Source: Cladorhizidae sp. MBARI D1340-BT2
Lineage: Eukaryota > Porifera > Demospongiae > Poecilosclerida > Cladorhizidae
NCBI GenBank assembly: GCA_028752905.1
Contig: JAQNBH010000003.1
Coordinates: 32,476,222 to 32,540,221, forward strand
DNA: 64,000 bases
Direction: 5' to 3'
Of this stretch, positions 35,219 to 49,133 are shown one piece after another; position 1 is the stretch's first letter, and every line of letters starts with the position of its first letter. Under the pieces are notes generated by a model. It was given only the letters and a program-made list of their open reading frames with translations. It was not told where the DNA came from and made no database searches. The position numbers were made by a program, and so were the translations under genes.

Positions 35219-38200
35219 GCTAACTCAGAGGCAACCACATTCCTCCCGTACAGACCTACTCTCTCACTGGTGCCATGAGCTAACTCAGAGGCAACCACAT
35301 GTCTCCCGCACAGACCTACTCTCCTACTGGTGCCATGAGCTAACTCAGAGGCAACCACATGTCTCCCGTACAGACCTACTCTCCCACTGGTGCCATGAGC
35401 TACTTAGAGACAACCACATGTCTCCCGTTCAGACCTACTCTCTCACTGGTGCCATGAGCTAACTCAGAGGCAACCACATGTCTCCCGTACAGTCCAACTC
35501 TCTCAGTGGTGCCATGAGCTAACTCAGAGGCAACCACATGTCTCCCGTACAGACCTACTCTCTCACTGGTGCCATGAGCTAACTCAGAGGCAACTATGTG
35601 TCTCCCATACAGACCTACATACTCTCTCACTGGTGCCATGAGCTAACTCAGAGGCAACCACATGTCTCCCGTACAGCCCTACTCTCTCACTGGTGCCAAG
35701 AGCTAACTCAGAGGCAACCACAAGTCTCCCGTACAGACCTACTCTCTCACTGGTGCCATGAGCTAACTCAGAGGCAACCACATGTCTCCCGTACAGACCT
35801 ACTCTCTCACTGGTGCCATGAGCTAACTCAGAGGCAACCACATGTCTCCCGTACAGATCTACTCTCTCACTGGTGCCATGAGCTAACTCATAGGCAAGCA
35901 CATGTCTCCCGTACAGACGTACTCTCTCACTGGTGCCATGATCTAACTCAGAGGCAACCACATGTCTCCCGTACAGACCTACTCTCTCACTGGTGCCATG
36001 AGCTAACTCAGAGGCAATCACATGTCTCCCGTACAGACCTACTCTCTCACTGGTTCCATGAGCTAACTCAGAGGCAACCACATGTCTCCCGTACAGACCT
36101 ACTCTCTCACTGGCGCCATGAGCTAACTCAGAGGCAACCACATGTCTCCCGTACAGACCTACACTCTCACTGGTGCCATGAGCTAACTAAGAGGCAACCA
36201 CATGTCTCCCATACAGACCTACTCTCTCACTGGTGCCATTAGCTAACCCAGAGACAATCACATGTCTCCTGTACAGATCTACTCTCTCACTGGTGCCATG
36301 AGCTAACTCAGAGGCAACCACATGTCTCCCGCACAGACCTACTCTCCCATTGGTGCCATGAGCTAACTCAGAGGCAACCACATGTCTCCCATACAGACCT
36401 AATCTCCCACTGGTGCCATGAGCTAACTCAGAGACAACCACATGTCTCCCATACAGACCTACTCTCTCACTGGTGCCATGAGCTAACTCAGAGGCGACCA
36501 CATGTCTCCCATACAGACCTACTCTCTCACTTGTGCCATGAGCTAACTCAGAGGCAACCACATGTCTCCCATAGAGACCTACTCTCTCACTGGTGCCATG
36601 AGCTAACTCAGAGGCAACGACATTTCTCCCGTACAGACCTACTCTCCCACTGGTGCCATGAGCTAACTCAGAGACAACCACATGTCTCCCTTACAGACCT
36701 ATTCTCTCACTGGTACCATGAGCTAACTAAGAGGCAACCACATGTCTCCCGTACAGACCTATTCTCTCACTGGTGCCATGAGCTAACTCAGAGGAAACCA
36801 CATGTCTCCCATACAGAGCTACTCTCTCACTGGTGCCATGAGCTAACTTAGAGGCAACCACATGTCTCCCATACAGACCTACTCTCTCACTGGTGCCATG
36901 AGCTAACTCAGAAGCAACCACATGTCTCCCGTACGGACCGACTCTCCCACTGGTGCCATGAGCTAACTCAGAGGCAACCACATGTCTCCCGTACAGACCT
37001 ACAACTCTCTCACTGGTGCCATGAGCTTACTCAGAGGCAATCACATGCCTCCCGTACAGACCTACTCTCTCACTGGTGCCATGAGCTAACTCAGAGGCAA
37101 TCACATGTCTCCCGCACAGACCTACTCTCCCACTGGTGCCATGAGCTAACTCAGAGGCAACCACATGTCTACCGTACAGACCTACTCTCCAACTGGTGCC
37201 ATGAGCTACTTAGAGACAACCACATGTCTCCCGTTCAGACCTACTCTCTCACTGGTGCCATGAGCTAACACAGAGGCAACTACATGTCTCCCGTACAGAC
37301 CTACTCTCTCAGTGGTGCCATGAGCTAACTCAGAGGCAACCACATGTCTCCCGTACAGACCTACTCTCTCACTGGTGCCATGAGCTAACTCAGAGGCAAC
37401 CACATGTCTCCTGTACAGACCTACTCTCTCACTGGTGCCATGAGCAAATTCAGAGGCAACCACATGTCCCTGTACAGACCTACTCTCTCACTGATACCAT
37501 GAGCTAACTCAGAGGCAACCACATGTCTGCCGTACAGACCTACTCACTGGTGCCATGAGCTAACTCAGAGGCAACTACGTGTCTCCCATACAGACCTACT
37601 CTCTCACTGGTGCCATGAGCTAACTCAGAGGCAACCACATGTCTCCCGTACAGACCTACTCTCTCACTGGTGCCATGAGAGGCAACCACATGTCTCCCGT
37701 ACAGACCTACTCTCTCACTGGTGCCATGAGCTAACTCAGAGGCAACCACATGTCTCCCGTAAGGTCTACTCTCTCACTGGTGCCATGACCTAACTCAGAG
37801 GCAACCACATGTCTCCCGTACAGACCTACTCTCTCACTGGTGCCATGAGCTAACTCAGAGGCAACCACATGTCTCCCGTACAGACCTACTCTCTCACTGG
37901 TGCCATGAGCTAACTCAGAGGCAACCACATGTCTCCCGTACAGACCTACTCTCTCACTGTTGCCATGAGCTAACTCAGAGGCAACCACATGTCTCCCGTA
38001 CAGACCAACTCTCTCACTGGTGCCATGCGCTAACTCAGAGGCAACCACATGTCTCCCGTACAGACCTACTCTCTCACTGGTGCCATGAGCTAACTCAGAG
38101 GCAACCACATGTCTCCCGTACAGACCTACTCTCTCACTGGTGCCATGAGCTAACTCAGAGGCAACCACATGTCTCCCGTACAGACCTACTCTCTCACTGG

Positions 38201-38868
38201 TGCCATGAGCTAACTCAGAGGCAACCACATGTCTCCCGTACAGACCTACTCTCTCACTGGTGCCATGAGCTAACTCAGAGGCAACCACATGTCTCCCGTA
38301 CAGACTTACTCTCTCACTGGTGCCATGAGCTAACTCAGATGCAACCACATGTCTCCCGTACAGACCTACTCTCTCCCTGGTGCCATGAGCTAACTCAGAG
38401 GCAACCACATGTCTCCCATACAGACCTACTCTCTCACTGGTGCCATGAGCTAACTCAGAGGCAACCACATGTCTCCCGTACAGATCTACTCTCTCACTGG
38501 TGCCATGATCTAACTCAGAGGCAACGACATGTCTCCCGTACAGACCTATTCTCTCACTGGTGCCATTAGCTAACTCAGAGGCAACCACATGTCTCCCATA
38601 CAGACCTACTCTCTCACTGGTGCCATGAGCTAACTCAGAGGCAACCACATGTCTCCCGTACAGACCTACTCTCTCACTGGTGCCATGAGCTAACTCAGAT
38701 GCAACCACATGTCTCCCGTACAGACCTACTCTCTCACTGGTGCCATGAGCTAACTCAGAGGCAACCACATGTCTCCCGTACAGACCTACTCGCTCACTGG
38801 TGCCATGAGCTAACTCAGAGGCAACCACATGTCTCCCGTACAGACCTACACTCTCACTGGTGCCATGA
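35219..38868. repeat. Segmental duplication E, copy 3 (offset 6,000 bp from copy 2)
   Basis: Offset to copy 2 is exactly 6,000 bp for the variants at 35,399, 35,578, 36,962, 37,205, 37,444, 37,503, 37,679 and 37,730. Near the end one extra plain monomer changes the offset to 6,060 bp. The start is marked by CATTCCTCCC at 35,240, corresponding to CATGCCTCCC in copy 2. Confidence 0.92.
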
Positions 38869-40188
38869 GCTAACTAAGAGGCAACCACATGTCTCCCGTA
38901 CAGACCTACTCTCTCACTGGTGCCATTAGCTAACCCAGATACAATCACATGTCTCCTGTACAGATCTACTCTCTCACTGGTGCCATGAGCTAACTCAGAG
39001 GCAAACACATGTCTCCCGCACAGACCTACTCTCCCACTGGTGCCATGAGCTAACTCAGAGGCAACCACATGTCTCCCATACAGACCTACTCTCCCACTGG
39101 TGCCATGAGCTAACTCAGAGACAACCACATGTCTCCCGTACAGACCTACTCTCTCACTGGTGCTATGAGCTAACTCAGAGGCAACCACATGTCTCCCGTA
39201 CAGACCTACTCTCTCATTGGTGACATGAGCTAACTCAGAGGCAATCACATGTCTCTCGTACAGACCTACTCTCTCACTGGTGCCATGAGCTAACTAAGAG
39301 GCAACGACATGTCTCCCGTACAGACCTACTCTCCCACTGGTGCCATGAGCTAACTCAGAGACAACCACATGTCTCCCTTACAGACCTATTCTCTCACTGG
39401 TGCCATAAGCTAACTAAGAGGCAACCACATGTCTCCCGTACAGACCTATTCTCTCACTGGTGCCAAGAGCTAACTCAGAGGCAACCACATGTCTCCCGTA
39501 CAGACCTACTCGCTCACTGGTGCCATGAGCTAACTCAGAGGCAACCACATGTCTCCCGTACAGACCTACACTCTCACTGGTGCCATGAGCTAACTAAGAG
39601 GCAACCACATGTCTCCCGTACAGACCTACTCTCTCACTGGTGCCATTAGCTAACCCAGATACAATCACATGTCTCCTGTACAGATCTACTCTCTCACTGG
39701 TGCCATGAGCTAACTCAGAGGCAACCACATGTCTCCCGCACAGACCTACTCTCCCACTGGTGCCATGAGCTAACTCAGAGGCAACCACATGTCTCCCATA
39801 CAGACCTACTCTCCCACTGGTGCCATGAGCTAACTCAGAGACAACCACATGTCTCCCGTACAGACCTACTCTCTCACTGGTGCCATGAGCTAACTCAGAG
39901 GCAACCACATGTCTCCCGTACAGACCTACTCTCTCATTGGTGACATGAGCTAACTCAGAGGCAATCACATGTCTCTCGTACAGACCTACTCTCTCACTGG
40001 TGCCATGAGCTAACTAAGAGGCAACGACATGTCTCCCGTACAGACCTACTCTCCCACTGGTGCCATGAGCTAACTCAGAGACAACCACATGTCTCCCTTA
40101 CAGACCTATTCTCTCACTGGTGCCATAAGCTAACTAATAGGCAACCACATGTCTCCCGTACAGACCTATTCTCTCACTGGTGCCAAGA
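38749..40188. repeat. Direct 720-bp tandem duplication
   Basis: 38,749-39,468 is repeated at 39,469-40,188, both starting with a CTACTCGCTCAC monomer. The twelve monomers include CTAAGAGG, CCCAGATACAATC, CTCATTGGTGAC, TCTCTCGTACAG, CAACGACATG and CCCTTACAG types. The composition of this 12-mer differs from the one exemplified at 301-1,020, so 720 bp is reached by two different sets of monomers. Confidence 0.88.
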
Positions 40189-40432
40189 GCTAACTCAGAG
40201 CAACCACATGTCTCCCGTACAGACCTACTTCTCACTGGTGCCATGAGCTAACTCAGAGGCAACCACATGTCTCCCGTACAGACCTACTCTCTCAGTGGTG
40301 CCATAAGCTAACTCAGAGGCAACCACATGTCTCCCGTACAGACCTACTCTCTCACTGGTGCCATGCGCTAACTCAGAGGCAACCACATGTCTCCCGTACA
40401 GACCTACATGTACTCTCTCACAGGTGCCATGA

Positions 40433-42057
40433 GCTAACTCAGAGGCAACCACATGTCTCCCGTACAGACCTACTCTCTCACTGGTGCCATGAGCTAACTC
40501 AGAGGCAACCACATGTCTCCTGTACAGACCAACTGTCTCACTGGTGCCATGAGCTAACTCAGAGGCAACCACATGTCTCCCGTACAGACCTACTCTCTCA
40601 CTGGTGCCATGAGCTAACTCAGAGGCAACCACATGTCTCCCGTACAGACCTACTCTCTCACTGGTGCCATGAGCTAACTCAGAGGCAACCACATGTCTCC
40701 CGTTCAGACCTACTCTCCCACTGGTGCCATGAGCTAACTCAGAGACAACCACATGTCTCCCTTACAGACCTATTCTCTCACTGGTGTCATGAGCTAACTA
40801 AGAGGCAACCACATGTCTCCCGTACAGACCTATTCTCTCACTGGTTCCATGAGCTAACTCAGAGGAAACCACATGTCTCCTGTACAGACCTACTCTCTTA
40901 CTGGTGCCATGAGCTAATTCAGAGGCAACCACATGTCTCCCATACAGAGCTACTCTCTCACTGGTGCCATGAGCTAACTCAGAGACAACCACATGCCTTC
41001 CGTACAGACCTACTCTCTCACTGGTGCCATGAGCTAACTCAGAGGCAACTACATGTCTCACGCACAGCGCACAGACCTACTCTCCCACTGGTGCCATGAG
41101 CTAACTCAGAGGCAACCACATGTCTCCCGTACAGACCTACTCTCCCACTGGTGCCATGAGCTATTAGAGACAACCACATCTCTCCCGTTCAGACCTACTC
41201 TCTCACTGGTGCCATGAGCTAACTCAGAGGCAACCACATGTCTCCCGTACAGACCTACTCTCTCAGTGGTGCCATGAGCTAACTAATAGGCAACCACATG
41301 TCTCCCGTACAGACCTACTCTCTCACTGGTGCCATCAGCTAACTCAGAGGCAACTACATCTCTCCTGTACAGACCTACTCTCTCACTGGTGCCATGAGCA
41401 AATTCAGAGGCAACCACATGTCTCCTGTACAGACCTATTCTCTCACTTATACCATGAGCTAACTCAGAGGCAACCACATGTCTCCCATACAGACCTACTC
41501 ACTGGTGCCATGAGCTAACTCAGAGGCAACTACGTGTCTCCCATACAGACCAACATACTCTCTCACTGGTGCCATGAGCTAACTCAGAGGCAACCACATG
41601 TCTCCCGTACAGACCTACTCTCTCACTGGTGCCATGAGCTAACTCAGAGGCAACCACATGTCTCCCGTACAGACCTACTCTCACACTGGTGCCATGAGCT
41701 AACTCATAGGCAACCACATGTCTCCCGTACAGACGTACTCTCTCACTCATGCCATGATCTAACTCAGAGGCAACCACATGTCTCCCGTACAGACCTACTC
41801 TCTCACTGGTGCCATGAGCTAACTCAGAGGCAACCACATGTCTCCCGTACAGACCTACTCTCTCACTGGTGCCATTAGCTAACTCAGAGGCAACCACATG
41901 TCTTCCGTACAGACCTACTCTCTCACTGGTGCCATGAGCTAACTCAGAGGGAACCACATGTCTCCCGTACAGACCTACACTCTCACTGGTGCCATGAGCT
42001 AACTAAGAGGCAAACACATGTCTCCCGTACAGACCTACTCTCTCACTGGTGCCATTA
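40433..42057. repeat. Segmental duplication F, copy 1
   Basis: It matches 42,298-43,861 at 1,865 bp, then 1,805 bp after one monomer is lost from copy 2 near 43,203. Shared private states are the 67-bp monomer with CAACTACATG, the 58-bp monomer, CTTATACCATG, GACCAACATACT and CTCTCACACTGG. Confidence 0.87.
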
Positions 42058-42297
42058 GCTAACCCAGATACAATCACATGTCTCCTGTACAGGTCTACTC
42101 TCTCACTGGTGCCATGAGCTAACTCAGAGGCAACCACATGTCTCCCGCACAGACCTACTCTCCCACTGGTACCATGAGCTAACTCAGAGGCAACCACATG
42201 TCTCCCATACAGACCTACTCTCCCACTGGTGCCATGAGCTAACTGAGAGACAACCACATGTCTCCCGTACAGACCTACTCTCTCACTGGTGCCATGA

Positions 42298-43861
42298 GCT
42301 AACTCAGAGGCAACCACATGTCTCCCGTACAGACCTACTCTCTCACTGGTGCCATGAGCTAACTCAGAGGCAACCACATGTCTCCTGTACAGACCTACTG
42401 TCTCACTGGTGCCATGAGCTAACTCAGAGGCAACCACATGTCTCCCGTACAGACCTACTCTCTCACTGGTGCCATGAGCTAACTCAGAGGCAACCACATG
42501 TCTCCCGTACAGACCTACTCTCTCACTGGTGCCATGAGCTAACTCAGAGGCAACCACATGTCTCCCGTTCAGACCTACTCTCCCACTGGTGCCATGAGCT
42601 AACTCAGAGACAACCACATGTCTCCCTTACAGACCTATTCTCTCACTGGTGTCATGAGCTAACTAAGAGGCAACCACATGTTTCCCGTACAGACCTATTC
42701 TCTCACTGGTGCCATGAGCTAACTCAGAGGAAACCACATGTCTCCTGTACAGACCTACTCTCTCACTGGTGCCATGAGCTAATTCAGAGGCAACCACATG
42801 TCTCCCATACAGAGCTACTCTCTCACTGGTGCCATGAGCTAACTCAGAGACAACCACATGCCTCCCGTACAGACCTACTCTCTCACTGGTGCCATGAGCT
42901 AACTCAGAGGCAACTACATGTCTCACACACAGCGCACAGACCTACTCTCCCACTGGTGCCATGAGCTAACTCAGAGGCAACCACATGTCTCCCGTACAGA
43001 CCTACTCTCCCACTGGTGCCATGAGCTATTAGAGACAACCACATCTCTCCCATTCAGACCTACTCTCTCACTGGTGCCATGAGCTAACTCAGAGGCAACC
43101 ACATGTCTCCCGTACAGACCTACTCTCTCAGTGGTGCCATGAGCTAACTAATAGGCAACCACATGTCTCCCGTACAGACCTACTCTCTCACTGGTGCCAT
43201 GAGCAAATTCAGAGGCAACCACATGTCTCCTGTACAGACCTATTCTCTCACTTATACCATGAGCTAACTCAGAGGCAACCACATGTCTCCCATACAGACC
43301 TACTCACTGGTGCCATGAGCTAACTCAGAGGCAACTACGTGTCTCCCATACAGACCAACATACTCTCTCACTGGTGCCATGAGCTAACTCAGAGGCAACC
43401 ACATGTCTCCCGTACAGACCTACTCTCTCACTGGTGCCATGAGCTAACTCAGAGGCAACCACATGTCTCCCGTACAGACCTACTCTCACACTGGTGCCAC
43501 GAGCTAACTCATAGGCAACCACATGTCTCCCGTACAGACGTACTCTCTCACTCATGCCATGATCTAACTCAGAGGCAACCACATGTCTCCCGTACAGACC
43601 TACTCTCTCACTGGTGCCATGAGCTAACTCAGAGGCAACCACTGTCTCCCGTACAGACCTACTCTCTCACTGGTGCCATTAGCTAACTCAGAGGCAACCA
43701 CATGTCTTCCGTACAGACCTACTCTCTCACTGGTGCCATGAGCTAACTCAGAGGCAACCACATGTCTCCCGTACAGACCTACACTCTCACTGGTGCCATG
43801 AGCTAACTAAGAGGCAACCACATGTCTCCCGTACAGACCTACTCTCTCACTGGTGCCATGA
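42298..43861. repeat. Segmental duplication F, copy 2
   Basis: This repeats 40,433-42,057 without the CAACTACATCTCTCC monomer. It carries its own changes: CACACACAGCGCACAG in the 67-bp monomer and a 59-bp monomer at 43,623. Confidence 0.87.
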
Positions 43862-45480
43862 GCTAACTCATAAGCAACCACATGTCTCCCGTACAGACGT
43901 ACTCTCTCACTCATGCCATGATCTTACTCAGAGGCAACCACATGTCTCCCGTACAGACCTACTCTCTCACTGGTGCCATGAACTAACTCAGAGGCAACCA
44001 CATGTCTCCCGTACAGACCTACTCTCTCACTGGTGCCATGAGCTAACTCAGAGGCAACCACATGTCTCCCGTACAGACCTACTCTCTCACTGGTGCCATG
44101 AGCTAACTCAGAGGCAACCACATGTCTCCCGTACAGACCTACACTCTCACTGGTGCCATGAGCTAACTAAGAGGCAACCACATGTCTCACGTACAGACCT
44201 ACTCTCTCACTGGTGCCATTAGCTAACCCAGATACAATCACATGTCTCCTGTACAGATCTACTCTCTCACTGGTGCCATGAGCCAACTCAGAGGCAACCA
44301 CATGTCTCCCGCACAGACCTACTCTCCCACTGGTGCCATGAGCTAACTCAGAGGCAATCACATGTCTCCCATACAGACCTACTCTCCCACTGGTGCCATG
44401 AGCTAACTCAGAGACAACCACATGTCTCCCGTACAGACCTACTCTCTCACTGGTGCCATGAGCTAACTCAGAGGCAACCACATGTCTCCCGTACAGACCT
44501 ACTCTCTCACTGGTGCCATGAGCTAACTCAGAGACAATCACATGTCTCTCGTACAGACCTACTCTGTAACTTGTGCCATGAGCTAACTCAGAGGCAACGA
44601 CAAGTCTCCCGTACAGACCTACTCTCCCACTGGTGCCATGAGCTAACTCAGAGACAACCACATGTCTCCCTTACAGACCTATTCTCTCACTGGTGCCATA
44701 AGCTAACTAAGAGGCAACCACATGTCTCCCGTACAGACCTATTCTCTCACTGGTGCCATGAGCTAACTCAGAGGAAACCACATGTCTCCTGTACAGACCT
44801 ACTCTCTCACTGGTGCCATGAGCTAACTCAGAGGCAACCACATGTCTCCCGTACAGAGCTACTCTTTCACTGGTGCCATGAGCTAACTTAGAGGGAACCA
44901 CATCTCTCCCATACAGACCTACTCTCTCACTGGTGCCATGAGCTAACTCAGAAGCAACCACATGTCCCCCGTACGGACCTACTCTCCCACTGGTACCATG
45001 AGCTAACTCAGAGGCAACCACATGTCTCCCGTACAGACCTACAACTCTCTCACTGGTGCCATGAACTAACTCAGAAGCAACCACTTGCCTCCCGTACAGA
45101 CCTACTCTCTCACTGGTGCCATGAGCTAACTCAGAGGCAACCACATGTCTCCCGTACAGACCTACTCTCTCAGTGGTGCCATGAGCTAACTCAGAGGCAA
45201 CCACATGTCTCCCGTACAGACCTACTCTCTCACTGGTGCCATGAGCTAACTCAGAGGCAACCACATGTCTCCTGTACAGACCTACTCTCTCACTGGTGCC
45301 ATGAGCAAATTCAGAGGCAACCACATGTCTCCTGTACAGACCTACTCTCTCACTGATACCATGAGCTAACTCAGAGGCAACCACATGTCTCCCGTACAGA
45401 CCTACTCACTGGTGCCATGAGCTAACTCAGAGGCAACTACGTGTCTCCCATACAGACCTACTCTCTCACTGGTGCCATGA
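43862..45480. repeat. Segmental duplication G, copy 1 (offset 2,883 bp)
   Basis: It matches 46,745-48,363 at a constant 2,883 bp over 1.6 kb. Shared private states are CATAAGCAACC, GAGCCAACTCAG, CTCTGTMACTTG (M is A or C) and CACTTGCCTCCC after GAACTAAC. A 63-bp and a 56-bp monomer sit at equivalent places (45,002/47,885 and 45,365/48,248). Confidence 0.9.
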
Positions 45481-46744
45481 GCTAACTCAGAGGCAACTAC
45501 ATGTCTCACGCACAGCGCACAGACCTACTCTCCCACTGGTGCCATGAGCTAACTCAGAGGCAACCACATGTCTCCCGTACAGACCTACTCTCCCACTGGT
45601 GCCATGAGCTATTAGAGACAACCACATCTCTCCCGTTCAGACCTACTCTCTCACTGGTGCCATGAGCTAACTCAGAGGCAACCACATGTCTCCCATCAGA
45701 CCTACTCTCTCAGTGGTGCCATGAGCTAACTAATAGGCAACCACATGTCTCCCGTACAGACCTACTCTCTCACTGGTGCCATCAGCTAACTCAGAGGCAA
45801 CTACATCTCTCCTGTACAGACCTACTCTCTCACTGGTGCCATGAGCAAATTCAGAGGCAACCACATGTCTCCTGTACAGACCTATTCTCTCACTTATACC
45901 ATGAGCTAACTCAGAGGCAACCACATGTCTCCCATACAGACCTACTCACTGGTGCCATGAGCTAACTCAGAGGCAACTACGTGTCTCCCATACAGACCAA
46001 CATACTCTCTCACTGGTGCCATGAGCTAACTCAGAGGCAACCACATGTCTCCCGTACAGACCTACTCTCTCACTGGTGCCATGAGCTAACTCAGAGGCAA
46101 CCACATGTCTCCCGTACAGACCTACTCTCACACTGGTGCCATGAGCTAACTCATAGGCAACCACATGTCTCCCGTACAGACCTACTCTCTCACTGGTGCC
46201 ATTAGCTAACTCAGAGGCAACCACATGTCTTCCGTACAGACCTACTCTCTCACTGGTGCCATGAGCTAACTCAGAGGCAACCATATGTCTCCCGTACAGA
46301 CCTACACTCTCACTGGTGCCATGAGCTAACTAAGAGGCAACCACATGTCTCCCGTACAGACCTACTCTCTTACTGGTGCCATTAGCTAACCCAGATACAA
46401 TCACATGTCTCCTGTACAGGTCTACTCTCTCACTGGTGCCATGAGCTAACTCAGAGGCAACCACATGTCTCCCGCACAAACCTACTCTCCCACTGGTACC
46501 ATGAGCTAACTCAGAGGCAACCACATGTCTCCCATACAGACCTACTCTCCCACTGGTGCCATGAGCTAACTGAGAGACAACCACATGTCTCCCGTACAGA
46601 CCTACTCTCTCACTGGTGCCATGAGCTAACTCAGAGGCAACCACATGTCTCCCGTACAGACCTACTCTCTCACTGGTGCCATGAGCTAACTCAGAGGCAA
46701 CCACATGTCTCCCGTACAGACCTACTCTCTCACTGGTGCCATGA
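45481..46744. repeat. Satellite block between the copies of duplication G
   Basis: It opens with the 67-60-58 haplotype (45,481, 45,548 and 45,608), has a unique 59-bp CCCATCAG monomer (45,666), a 56/64-bp pair (45,905 and 45,961) and the first part of a 12-monomer unit starting at 46,325. It is a third relative of duplication F. Confidence 0.85.
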
Positions 46745-48363
46745 GCTAACTCATAAGCAACCACATGTCTCCCATACAGACGTACTCTCTCACTCATGCC
46801 ATGATCTTACTCAGAGGCAACCACATGTCTCCCGTACAGACCTACTCTCTCACTGGTGCCATGAACTAACTCAGAGGCAACCACATGTCTCCCGTACAGA
46901 CCTACTCTCTCACTGGTGCCATGAGCTAACTCAGAGGCAACCACATGTCTCCCGTACAGACCTACTCTCTCACTGGTGCCATGAGCTAACTCAGAGGCAA
47001 CCACATGTCTCCAGTACAGACCTACACTCTCACTGGTGCCATGAGCTAACTAAGAGGCAATCACATGTCTCCCGTACAGACCTACTCTCTCACTGGTGCC
47101 ATTAGCTAACCCAGATACAATCACATGTCTCCTGTACAGATCTACTCTCTCACTGGTGCCATGAGCCAACTCAGAAGCAACCACATGTCTCCCGCACAGA
47201 CCTACTCTCCCACTGGTGCCATGAGCTAACTCAGAGGCAACCACATGTCTCCCATACAGACCTACTCTCCCACTGGTGCCATGAGCTAACTCAGAGACAA
47301 CCACATGTCTCCCGTACAGACCTACTCTCTCACTGGTGCCATGAGCTAACTCAGAGGCAACCACATGTCTCCCGTACAGACCTACTCTCTCACTGGTGCC
47401 ATGAGCTAACTCAGAGGCAATCACATGTCTCTCGTACAGACCTACTCTGTCACTTGTGCCATGAGCTAACTCAGAGGCAACCACATGTCTCCCGTACAGA
47501 CCTACTCTCCCACTGGTGTCATGAGCTAACTCAGAGACAACCACATGTCTCCCTTACAGACCTATTCTCTCACTGGTGCCATAAGCTAACTAAGAGGCAA
47601 CCACATGTCTCCCGTACAGACCTATTCTCTCACTGGTGCCATGAGCTAACTCAGAGGAAACCACATGTCTCCTATACAGACCTACTCTCTCACTGGTGCC
47701 ATGAGCTAACTCAGAGGCAACCACATGTCTCCCGTACAGAGCTACTCTTTCACTGGTGCCATGAGCTAACTTAGAGGCAACCACATCTCTCCCATACAGA
47801 CCTACTCTCTCACTGGTGCCATGAGCTAACTCAGAAGCAACCACATGTCTCCCGTACGGACCTACTCTCCCACTGGTACCATGAGCTAACTCAGAGGCAA
47901 CCACATGTCTCCCGTACAGACCTACAACTCTCTCACTGGTGCCATGAACTAACTCAGAGGCAACCACTTGCCTCCCGTACAGACCTACTCTCTCACTGGT
48001 GCCATGAGCTAACTCAGAGGCAACCACATGTCTCCCGTACAGACCTACTCTCTCAGTGGTGCCATGAGCTAACTCAGAGGCAACCACATGTCTCCCGTAC
48101 AGACCTACTCTCTCACTGGTGCCATGAGCTAACTCAGAGGCAACCACATGTCTCCTGTACAGACCTACTCTCTCACTGGTGCCATGAGCAAATTCAGAGG
48201 CAACCACATGTCTCCTGTACAGACCTACTCTCTCACTGATACCATGAGCTAACTCAGAGGCAACCACATGTCTCCCGTACAGACCTACTCACTGGTGCCA
48301 TGAGCTAACTCAGAGGCAACTACATGTCTCCCATACAGACCTACTCTCTTACTGGTGCCATGA
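46745..48363. repeat. Segmental duplication G, copy 2
   Basis: This repeats 43,862-45,480 until the AACTAC monomer at 48,304, after which it continues with the 51-bp and GTAAGGT monomers whereas copy 1 jumped to a 67-bp monomer. The branch point lies at the monomer boundary 45,480/48,363. Confidence 0.9.
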
Positions 48364-49133
48364 GCTAACTCAGAGGCAACCACATGTCTCCCGTACAGAC
48401 CTACTCTCTCACTGGTGCCATGAGAGGCAACCACATGTCTCCCGTACAGACCTACTCTGTCACTGGTGCCATGAGCTAACTCAGAGGCAACCACATGTCT
48501 CCCGTAAGGTCTACTCTCTCACTGGTGCCATGACCTAACTCAGAGGCAACCACATGTCTCCCGTACAGACCTACTCTCTCACTGGTGCCATGAGCTAACT
48601 CAGAGGCAACCACATGTCTCCCGTACAGACCTACTCTCTCACTGGTGCCATGAGCTAACTCAGAGGTAACCACATGTCTCCCGTACAGACCTACTCTCTC
48701 ACTGGTGCCATGAGCTAACTCAGAGGCAACCACATGTCTCCCGTACAGACCTACTCTCTCACTAGTGCCATGAGCTAACTCAGAGGCAACCACATGTCTC
48801 CCGTACAGACCAACTCTCTCACTGGTACCATGCGCTAACTCAGAGGCAACCACATGTCTCCCGTACAGACCTACTCTCTCACTGGTGCCATGAGCTAACT
48901 CAGAGGCAACCACATGTCTCCCGTACAGACCTCCTCTCTCACTGGTGCCATGAGCTAACTCAGAGGCAACCACATGTCTCCCGTACAGACCTACTCTCTC
49001 ACTGGTGCCATGAGCTAACTCAGAGGCAACCACATGTCTCCCGTACAGACCTACTCTCTCACTGGTGCCATCAGCTAACTCAGAGGCAACCACATGTCTC
49101 CCGTACAGACCTACTCTCTCACTGGTGCCATGA

